DNA of 20,484 nucleotides from an uncultured Bacillota bacterium. Lineage in GTDB: Bacteria; Bacillota_I; Bacilli_A; RF39; UBA660. Numbering within the stretch: position 1 is the stretch's first letter; each line of letters begins with the position of its first letter. Under the pieces are notes generated by a model, which saw only the letters and a program-made list of their open reading frames with translations, was not told where the DNA came from and searched no databases. The stretch covers positions 1 to 20,484 of the forward strand of contig CAMENK010000004.1 of NCBI GenBank assembly GCA_945928335.1. The letters run 5' to 3'. Of the stretch, positions 14,991-20,484 are shown piece by piece. The position numbers and the translations under genes were made by a program.

Positions 14991-15784
14991 TATTCTTCAC
15001 CTTCCTTTTGTGAAGTTTCTTCAACTGTCTCTGTTGTTTCAGCTGTTTCTTCTACTGGCTCTTCAACTACTTCAGTAACTTCTTCAGTTATTGTTTCATT
15101 AGTATCTTCTACTATTTCTTCTACAACATAAGAAACTAATTCTTTTGGTTCTTTTTTACCGCCATTTTTAACAGCTGTTCTTACTAGAACATATCCTTTT
15201 TTAGGTCCTGGAATATTTCCACTTATAAGTAAGCAATTATTTTCAACATCTACTGCTATTATTTCAAGGTTTTGAATTGTTACTTGTTCATTACCCATAT
15301 GTCCTGGTAATTTTTTACCTTTTAATACTCTCATTGGTCTCATTGGTCCACGAGAACCTACAGCTCTGTGATAATGTGAACCGTGTGACATTGGACCTCT
15401 TGAGAAGTTATGTCTTTTAATTGTTCCTTGGAAACCTTTTCCTTTTGATGTACCAGTTACATCTACAAGTTCTCCAACTTCAAAAGTGTCTACACCGATT
15501 ATTTGTCCAACTTCATAGTTTGATACATCTAATCCTTTAATTTCTTTTAAGAAGCGCTTAGGTGTAGTGTTAGCTTTCTTAACATGTCCCATTTCTGGTT
15601 TATTAGATACTTTTTCTCTTTTTGTAAAAGCACCCAATTGAATGCTATTATACCCATCTTTTTCTACTGTTTTGATTTGAGTTATTACATTTGGTTCAAC
15701 TTCTACTACAGTTACAGGTATAAGTAATCCGTTAGTTGTGAAGACTTCTGTCATTCCAACTTTACGTCCTAAGATTCCTTTCAT
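14990..15784 (-). CDS. rplC: 50S ribosomal protein L3 with acidic C-terminal extension
   Basis: L3 reaches toward the peptidyl-transferase centre and nucleates large-subunit assembly. The conserved part (residues 1-215) begins MKGILGRKVGMTEVFTTNG, has DVTGTSKGKGFQGTIKRHNF and SHGSHYHRAVGSRGPMRPMR, and ends GPKKGYVLVRTAVKN. It then continues with about 47 residues rich in Glu, Thr and Val (roughly 218-264), with 18 Glu and almost no basic residues. Typical L3 is about 209 residues, so this tail is an addition. I choose ATG 15784: an upstream in-frame ATG at 15802 is part of the GGAGGG ribosome-binding site. A one-base overlap follows with rplD. Confidence 0.97.
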   Translation of the reverse strand: MKGILGRKVGMTEVFTTNGLLIPVTVVEVEPNVITQIKTVEKDGYNSIQLGAFTKREKVSNKPEMGHVKKANTTPKRFLKEIKGLDVSNYEVGQIIGVDTFEVGELVDVTGTSKGKGFQGTIKRHNFSRGPMSHGSHYHRAVGSRGPMRPMRVLKGKKLPGHMGNEQVTIQNLEIIAVDVENNCLLISGNIPGPKKGYVLVRTAVKNGGKKEPKELVSYVVEEIVEDTNETITEEVTEVVEEPVEETAETTETVEETSQKEGEE

Positions 15785-15804
15785 TTTATTTACTCCCTCC
15801 ATTA

Positions 15805-16113
15805 TTATAATTTGATCTCGATGTCTACTCCACTAGGTAAATCTAAGTGTGATAATGCATCAACTGTTTCTTTACTTGGACTATCTACATCAATCAATCT
15901 CTTGTGTGTACGCATTTCAAATTGTTCACGTGAATCTTTATATTTGTGAACAGCTCTTAATACTGTGAATTTTTCAACTTCAGTTGGTAGTGGAACTGGT
16001 CCAGATACTTTACCACCTGTACGTTTAATTGTATCTACAATCTTGCTTGCTGCCATATCTAATATTCTATGATCATACGCTTTTAATTTGATACGAACTT
16101 TTTCCTTTGCCAT
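15805..16113 (-). CDS. rpsJ: 30S ribosomal protein S10 (NusE)
   Basis: S10 is a small-subunit head protein that, as NusE, also links NusG to the ribosome and takes part in antitermination. The 102-residue protein has the normal length: MAKEKVRIKLKAYDHRILDM, VDTIKRTGGKVSGPVPLPTE, REQFEMRTHKRLIDVDSPSK and ETVDALSHLDLPSGVDIEIK. The ATG follows GGAGGG by about seven bases. It is the first gene of the operon, with a structured leader and a strong promoter just upstream. The genes next to it on the other side are not the usual str operon (rpsL, rpsG, fusA, tuf). Confidence 0.99.
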   Translation of the reverse strand: MAKEKVRIKLKAYDHRILDMAASKIVDTIKRTGGKVSGPVPLPTEVEKFTVLRAVHKYKDSREQFEMRTHKRLIDVDSPSKETVDALSHLDLPSGVDIEIKL

Positions 16114-16236
16114 AAATTACCCTCCTTCGCCTATTTTATAATAGACTCGCTCGGCACGAATTACCTGACAATGAGTTAAGGCTTTACAACTTAACCGGGT
16201 GTATCAGCAACCTCGCGCTTCTCCGCAGTCATACAT
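16114..16236 (-). promoter_or_regulatory. Structured leader of the S10 operon
   Basis: The roughly 120-base untranslated region is markedly richer in G and C than its surroundings and contains two clear hairpins on the minus strand: GTTAAG/CTTAAC with a nine-base loop (16175-16195), and a seven-pair stem with a four-base loop (16129-16146) ending three bases before the Shine-Dalgarno GGAGGG. The segment GAGGTTGCTGATACACCCGG (16195-16214) resembles, from memory, a conserved element before rpsJ in other Firmicutes. This suggests feedback control by a ribosomal protein acting on the leader. Which protein binds is not visible. Confidence 0.65.
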
Positions 16237-16241
16237 TGTTA

Positions 16242-16270
16242 ATTATATGATAAAAATATGTAAAAATCAA
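16242..16270 (-). promoter_or_regulatory. Sigma-A promoter of the S10-spc-alpha superoperon
   Basis: On the minus strand TTGATT (16265-16270) and a perfect TATAAT (16242-16247) are separated by exactly 17 bases. Transcription should start near 16234-16237, giving the leader described before rpsJ. No other promoter of this quality was seen in the 14 kb that follow, consistent with one main transcript. Confidence 0.85.
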
Positions 16271-16330
16271 CCCCTTTTTTTAATAAATTTTTTGTAAAGT
16301 TTACACGCAAATTTTCCATTATTTTAGGCT

Positions 16331-16367
16331 TTAAAAAAACAGATAATTTTTTTACAATTACCTGTTT
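16331..16367 (-). terminator. Intrinsic terminator after the hybrid histidine kinase
   Basis: Twelve paired bases with a single G-U pair (AAACAGGTAATT against AATTATCTGTTT) close a seven-base loop GTAAAAA, followed by a run of T on the minus strand. It starts about eight bases after the kinase stop and separates that gene from the S10 promoter. Confidence 0.88.
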
Positions 16368-16374
16368 ACATACT

Positions 16375-18183
16375 TTAGAATATCTTTTTTAATTTTTCTA
16401 TTACTTCTTCTTTATTAAATGGTTTTGCTATATATTCTATGAAACCTTCTTTTAAGTATTTTTCTTTGGATCCTTCTAAAGCGTCTGCTGTTAATGCAAT
16501 TACCGGTGTATTAAATCCTTCTATTTCTTGTAACTTTTTAAGTGCTGTTTCTCCGCTCATATTTGGCATCATTATATCCATTAATATTAAATCATATTTT
16601 TCTCCTGATTTTATTTTGTTTATACATTCTAATCCATCACTTACTTCGTCAAATTCTAAGTTTAGTCCGTCCATTATTCTTTTTGCTACTGTTCTATTTA
16701 ATGTACTGTCATCTACTATTAATACTCTTTTTTTAGTAAATTCTATTATTTCTTCTTTCTTTGTATCTTCTTTCACAGTCTCATTACTTATTTTTTGAGG
16801 TATATTGACTATAAATATTGAACCTTTTCCATATGTGGATTGTACGTTTATTTTTCCTCCCATCATTTCTACTAATTTTTTTGTTATTGCTAATCCTAAT
16901 CCTGTTCCTTCTGTTGTAGAATTCTTTTCAATATCTAATCTTTCAAATTTTGTGAATAGTTTGTTTATATTTTCTTCTTTTATTCCTCTTCCTGTATCTT
17001 GTACTGATATTATTAAATTACATATAACTCTATTGTATATGCATTTAGCTGTTATATTTATTTCTCCTTCTTCTGTATATTTACATGCATTACTTAATAA
17101 ATTATTTAGTATCCCTTTTATATGCATTTTATCTCCATACAGTGAATCAGGTATATCTAGAGCAATATTTGTATTTATTTTTATTGGTTTATTTATTATT
17201 CTTACTGAATTTAATTTTACTGTTTCTTCTAGTAATTTCTTTAGGTTATAAGTTGTATTTACTATTTCCATTTTATCGCTTTCTATTTTGTTAATGTCTA
17301 ATATATTCCCTACTATTTCTAATAATGTATGTGATGCTTCTAATATATATCCTGCATCTTCTATTATTATAGGATTACATCCATCTTTATACTTTTGTAT
17401 ATCTTCACTAAATCCGACTATTGCATTTAATGGTGTTCTTATTTCATGAGACATACTTGATAAGAAATCACTTTTTGCTCGATTTGCTTTTTCTGCTTGG
17501 TCTTTAGCTAATTCTAATTGATTTATTATTTTTACATCTGGATTTTCTATAGTATGATACATTAAACAAGTTACAAATGCATGTAATGATAGCATTAATG
17601 TTAGTTCAGGATGCATATATTGTATTATAATTACAATTATCCCTAAAAATATATATATTATTAAAGGGTAATATTTTTTTATAATTATTCTCTTCATGTT
17701 AGTTACTAACATTATTATGCAGAATAAAACTAATAATCCAGATACTAGATATACTAAGTCAGCTGCCATACCATATGAATAAGCTGCTCCATCTTTTATG
17801 TAGTAATTAAGTGGTAGCATTAGAATTAAGATTATACTGCTCAATTCAATTGTTATTCCTATGCATTTTATTATAGTTACTATTTTTTCTTTTTTTATTG
17901 ATACTGATGCTATATAGTAAGTAAAAACTAAAGTCCAAGATACTAAGTATATTAATATTAATTTTAATATTAATATTAATACTCCTTCACTTACATTGAT
18001 TATTCCTCTTATTGCTAATGTTGCTGGAAAAACTTCTATTAAAAGACCAATAAAATTTGTTATTATTAAATATCCGTATAATCTATTTTCTTTTGATTTG
18101 ATTTTTTCTTTAGAAAAGAATAATATAAGAGTTAATATGCAGTAAGCTAAGCTAATTATAGAAAAGAATATTCCATTTTGCAT
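16375..18183 (-). CDS. Membrane hybrid histidine kinase with C-terminal receiver domain
   Basis: This is a two-component sensor that would autophosphorylate on His and pass the phosphate to its own receiver domain. Residues 1-211 hold about seven hydrophobic segments with short loops, so the input is likely in or near the membrane. A short coiled linker (QLELAKDQAEKANRAKSDF) leads to the dimerisation domain with SHEIRTPLN (H246). The ATPase domain has NNLLSNACKYT (360-370), DTGRGI (396-401) and TEGTGLGLA (424-432). The receiver (about 485-602) has D491, D492, the acceptor D536, T565 and K587 and is complete. There is no output or Hpt domain, and no separate regulator gene is adjacent. The ATG follows AGGTGA. 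The signal and targets cannot be read from sequence. Confidence 0.95.
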   Translation of the reverse strand: MQNGIFFSIISLAYCILTLILFFSKEKIKSKENRLYGYLIITNFIGLLIEVFPATLAIRGIINVSEGVLILILKLILIYLVSWTLVFTYYIASVSIKKEKIVTIIKCIGITIELSSIILILMLPLNYYIKDGAAYSYGMAADLVYLVSGLLVLFCIIMLVTNMKRIIIKKYYPLIIYIFLGIIVIIIQYMHPELTLMLSLHAFVTCLMYHTIENPDVKIINQLELAKDQAEKANRAKSDFLSSMSHEIRTPLNAIVGFSEDIQKYKDGCNPIIIEDAGYILEASHTLLEIVGNILDINKIESDKMEIVNTTYNLKKLLEETVKLNSVRIINKPIKINTNIALDIPDSLYGDKMHIKGILNNLLSNACKYTEEGEINITAKCIYNRVICNLIISVQDTGRGIKEENINKLFTKFERLDIEKNSTTEGTGLGLAITKKLVEMMGGKINVQSTYGKGSIFIVNIPQKISNETVKEDTKKEEIIEFTKKRVLIVDDSTLNRTVAKRIMDGLNLEFDEVSDGLECINKIKSGEKYDLILMDIMMPNMSGETALKKLQEIEGFNTPVIALTADALEGSKEKYLKEGFIEYIAKPFNKEEVIEKLKKIF

Positions 18184-18225
18184 TTGTATATCACCTATCC
18201 TAGAATTATTTTACTAAATTGAGGG

Positions 18226-18254
18226 AAAAAAATAAAGAGGATTATTTCCTCTTT
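18226..18254 (-). terminator. Intrinsic terminator overlapping the end of the ligase gene
   Basis: The minus strand forms an eight-pair stem AAAGAGGA/TCCTCTTT with a five-base loop, followed by ATTTTTTT. The stem includes the last codons of the ligase, and its TAA stop (18242-18244) lies inside the loop. It isolates the ligase transcript from the kinase gene that follows. Confidence 0.88.
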
Positions 18255-20092
18255 ACTAATTTACTTGATTGTGTATATTTAATTATTAATTTTTCTTCAT
18301 CTTGGATTTCAATACAAAGTTCATCACCAAATGTTTGTAATAATTTATAGTCAACTTTTCCAACTGATGTTCTTGGTAATTCATCGTAGATATAAACTAT
18401 ATTTGGCCAATATTTTTCAGGTAAGTTTTGTTTTATACTATTTAATAAGTCTTCCATTCTTTCTTCTTTAGATAGATTAGTTGATTCATTAAATGATATA
18501 TGTAATATAGTTCTTCCATTATGGTATGTCATTTTACAATTTTTAATATTTTTATTTGGTTTTATCTTTTCAACTATATCTAACATATTTATTTTTTCTT
18601 CTTTACCTTTAAAGTTGATGCTAACTGGTTCCATGTATCTATCTAATACAGTTAAGCAACCATCTTTATCAACAACAGCGTAGTCTCCTGTATAATACCA
18701 TCTTGTTCCGTTCTCATCTACATAAATAGCCTTTTTAGTTAGATCTTCTCTTTTATAGTATCCATTCATAAGAGCTGGGCCTGTTATAAATAATTTACCT
18801 GGAGTGTTATATGTAACATCATTTAATGATGAATCTGTTATTTTTACATTATTATAAGGCATTGGAATTCCTGCAGTTCCAACTTTATTGCAATACGGAT
18901 GAGTAAAGCTAAACGTTGTATTAACTTCAGAAGCACCAAAACCTGTCATTTGGACTACTCCAGTTTTTTTATAAAATGCCTCTGCTTCTCTTATTTCACA
19001 TCTTTCACCACCAACAATAGCAAGTTTTAAATTTTCTTTAATTCTTTTTAAATCTTTTTCAGGTAGTGTTTCTAGAGAACTCCATAGATATTGAGACCAT
19101 ATTCCAAGATTTACATCATATTTTTTAAAATATTTAGGTATATGTTTATAATCTAAAAATAATTCTATAATGTTTTCTGCACCTTGGCATAATGCCGCAT
19201 GAACAATATCTGCATCCCAGAAAGCTAGGAATGGCGGTACTAAAGCTAAGTGCTTAGTTCTTTTTTCGAAGCCAAAGTTTCCTACCATTTGTTGAAATGC
19301 TAATGCATTATTTGCATCATGAGATAATAATACTGCTTTATTTATTCCTGTCGTTCCACTTGTAAATGATATATTGCATGGTTGTTTTTCTTCATATGTT
19401 TCAATTATATCTTCTTCTCTTATATCTTTACCTAACATTAGAAATTCATTTAATGTAATTTTATTTTTAATGCTTTTACCTGATAAAAAATCTTTTAATG
19501 TTTTTAATGTCAATATATATCTTTCTGGATTATATATTGGAGTAGAAGCGCTAAGTGGCATTGAAACTTTCATTGCCTTAGAAAATTTAGGATCATTTAT
19601 AACTGGGTATACTTTGTCTTCTAATATGTCTAAAGTAAAAATCATTTTAGGATCAACATTTTCTAATTGTCTATATAATCTATTTTTACCATTATCATCT
19701 ATTCCCATATCAAATACGCTTAAATTACAAGTAATTAAACCTAATGAAGTAGCAGCATATTTGATAGCATACATTTCTGGTGTTGTTAATCCAATTGTAC
19801 AGATTATATCGCCTTTGTTTAAATTCATAGCCGCAAAAGCTTTTTCATATTTTAAAACAAATCTTTTAAATTCTTCTACAGTTATTTTCTTCATTCCACG
19901 ATTATTTATCATTATTTGATTCATATCGTCTTTTAAACTTTCAAATAGAAAATCTTTTTGAGACATCTTAGGTAGTTCTAATGAAAAAATTGATTGATCA
20001 TACCATTGTTCCCAAATTCTATCTTTTTGAATTACTCCTGTTATATTTCTGTCTAACTTTTGTCTTTTATCTTCTCTTACTATATCTTTCAT
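18242..20092 (-). CDS. Adenylate-forming enzyme, acyl-CoA ligase-like (AMP-binding)
   Basis: Members of this superfamily activate a carboxylic acid with ATP as an acyl-adenylate, then transfer it to CoA or a carrier protein. The 616 residues show the core motifs in order: TSGTTGINKAV (244-254) for ATP phosphate binding, GFGASEV (384-390) in the place of the usual YGxTE, YYTGD (466-470) with the ribose-binding Asp, and LPRTSVGKVD (572-581), whose K579 would be the catalytic Lys. The hinge region after DRY (484-486) departs from the usual motif. No membrane segments or carrier domain are seen. Substrate is not predictable. The ATG at 20092 is the only good start because a stop lies a few codons upstream; its Shine-Dalgarno sequence is 30 bases away across a hairpin. 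It has its own promoter and terminator. Confidence 0.93.
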   Translation of the reverse strand: MKDIVREDKRQKLDRNITGVIQKDRIWEQWYDQSIFSLELPKMSQKDFLFESLKDDMNQIMINNRGMKKITVEEFKRFVLKYEKAFAAMNLNKGDIICTIGLTTPEMYAIKYAATSLGLITCNLSVFDMGIDDNGKNRLYRQLENVDPKMIFTLDILEDKVYPVINDPKFSKAMKVSMPLSASTPIYNPERYILTLKTLKDFLSGKSIKNKITLNEFLMLGKDIREEDIIETYEEKQPCNISFTSGTTGINKAVLLSHDANNALAFQQMVGNFGFEKRTKHLALVPPFLAFWDADIVHAALCQGAENIIELFLDYKHIPKYFKKYDVNLGIWSQYLWSSLETLPEKDLKRIKENLKLAIVGGERCEIREAEAFYKKTGVVQMTGFGASEVNTTFSFTHPYCNKVGTAGIPMPYNNVKITDSSLNDVTYNTPGKLFITGPALMNGYYKREDLTKKAIYVDENGTRWYYTGDYAVVDKDGCLTVLDRYMEPVSINFKGKEEKINMLDIVEKIKPNKNIKNCKMTYHNGRTILHISFNESTNLSKEERMEDLLNSIKQNLPEKYWPNIVYIYDELPRTSVGKVDYKLLQTFGDELCIEIQDEEKLIIKYTQSSKLVKRK

Positions 20093-20130
20093 TTTGTATT
20101 TTGATTAAAACTAATTTAATCTCCTCCCCT
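20093..20130 (-). promoter_or_regulatory. Distant Shine-Dalgarno sequence with intervening hairpin before the ligase start
   Basis: A strong AGGGGAGGAG (20121-20130) lies about 30 bases before the ATG. Between them GATTAAA (20115-20121 on the complement) pairs with TTTAATC (20103-20109) through a five-base loop. With this hairpin folded, the effective spacing to the ATG falls to about 11 bases. No other Shine-Dalgarno sequence is nearer, and no in-frame start lies between them. Confidence 0.55.
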
Positions 20131-20145
20131 AAACATTTTTTTGTT

Positions 20146-20174
20146 ATTCTAACACTTGTGTATAAAAATTTCAA
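20146..20174 (-). promoter_or_regulatory. Sigma-A promoter of the acyl-ligase gene
   Basis: TTGAAA (20169-20174) and TAGAAT (20146-20151) on the minus strand are separated by exactly 17 bases. Each box differs from consensus at one position. Transcription would start near 20139, leaving a leader of about 47 bases that contains the hairpin described before the start codon. Confidence 0.75.
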
Positions 20175-20361
20175 TCTATAAAATGTTTTTTATTTTATTA
20201 ATAATTCTCTTAGAAAGATTCATTGTATTCCTAAAATTGATATTTTCTTCTAGAACTTGTGTAATACAAAACTATACATAATTTCCAATATATATAATGT
20301 TCTAGTCATTCACATATATATTATTAGCATTTATAATCAAATATTTTCTAAGTACATCTAT
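20175..20361. other. AT-rich intergenic stretch without a recognisable gene
   Basis: Neither strand has a convincing reading frame, RNA gene or long repeat here. The bases are mostly A and T with short TA runs. It lies between the ligase promoter and a possible gene remnant that continues to the window edge. Confidence 0.6.
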
Positions 20362-20484
20362 CTATTTCTTACCACCTAGTTTTGGTGTTAATTATAGAAC
20401 AGCTAAAATAATTTCTACAGGAATAACATCTGTTAATCCTTTATTATTAAACTCTCTCCTGTCATTTTATCAGGTTTTTTAATT
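20362..20484 (-). pseudogene. Possible decayed 3' end of an upstream gene
   Basis: At the right edge the minus strand reads IKKPDKMTGE in one frame, then, after a shift, FNNKGLTDVIPVEIILAVL, a stop, and LTPKLGGKK before a TAG at 20362-20364 in the same frame. The joined pieces look like a protein C terminus interrupted by one frameshift and one stop. They are short, and random AT-rich DNA can look similar. No family is recognised; the upstream part is outside the window. Confidence 0.25.

Noticed and set aside
16168..16239. Outer stem ACAATG/CATTGT closing the whole S10 leader
   Set aside because: The 5' half lies at or before the expected transcription start, so most of it is probably not in the RNA.
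17941..17990. Repeats of TTAATA-like units
   Set aside because: They fall in a membrane segment of the histidine kinase and simply encode alternating Leu and Ile.
20459..20484. Plus-strand terminator at the right edge (CCTG/CAGG stem followed by T-run)
   Set aside because: Only four base pairs with a nine-base loop, and no plus-strand gene precedes it.
1..20484. CRISPR arrays, tRNA or rRNA genes, insertion sequences
   Set aside because: No regularly spaced direct repeats, tRNA-like cloverleafs, rRNA segments or transposase motifs were seen on reading either strand.

Overview
The window is AT-rich DNA from a low-GC Gram-positive bacterium. Every convincing gene lies on the minus strand. Stops are TAA, TAG and at least one TGA (map), and tryptophan is TGG, so the standard bacterial code applies, not the mycoplasma code. 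The zinc form of S14, the Cys4 adenylate kinase, the Bacilli-like absence of rpsD between rpsK and rpoA, and the missing rpmD together suggest an uncultured Bacilli/Erysipelotrichia/RF39-type lineage. That placement is an inference.

Layout, read in the direction of transcription (right to left). The right edge (about 20180-20484) has no intact gene, only a possible decayed gene tail. A sigma-A-type promoter at 20146-20174 drives a 616-residue adenylate-forming (acyl-CoA ligase-like) enzyme, which ends in an intrinsic terminator. A 602-residue membrane hybrid histidine kinase with a C-terminal receiver domain follows, also with its own terminator. A very good promoter (16242-16270) and a roughly 120-base structured leader then introduce the S10-spc-alpha ribosomal superoperon: rpsJ, rplC, rplD, rplW, rplB, rpsS, rplV, rpsC, rplP, rpmC, rpsQ, rplN, rplX, rplE, rpsZ/rpsN, rpsH, rplF, rplR, rpsE, rplO, secY, adk, map, infA, rpmJ, rpsM, rpsK, rpoA, rplQ. 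Its genes are packed with 1-23 base overlaps or short gaps, and it ends in a GAAA-loop terminator. Downstream lie a decayed HEXXH metallopeptidase gene and the 5' part of an S41 (CtpA/CtpB-type) processing protease that runs off the left edge.

The superoperon supplies ribosomal proteins of both subunits, the translocon channel, N-terminal Met removal, initiation factor IF-1, the RNA polymerase alpha subunit and adenylate kinase: one growth-linked transcription unit for making and exporting proteins. No convincing novel multi-gene system was found. The most interesting deviations sit inside the conserved block and its control regions: a highly acidic tail on L3, a truncated L24, an altered L22 tunnel loop, no L30, an adenylate kinase with an Ala-substituted P-loop and a TTG start, and a hairpin separating the Shine-Dalgarno sequence from the start codon of the ligase gene.
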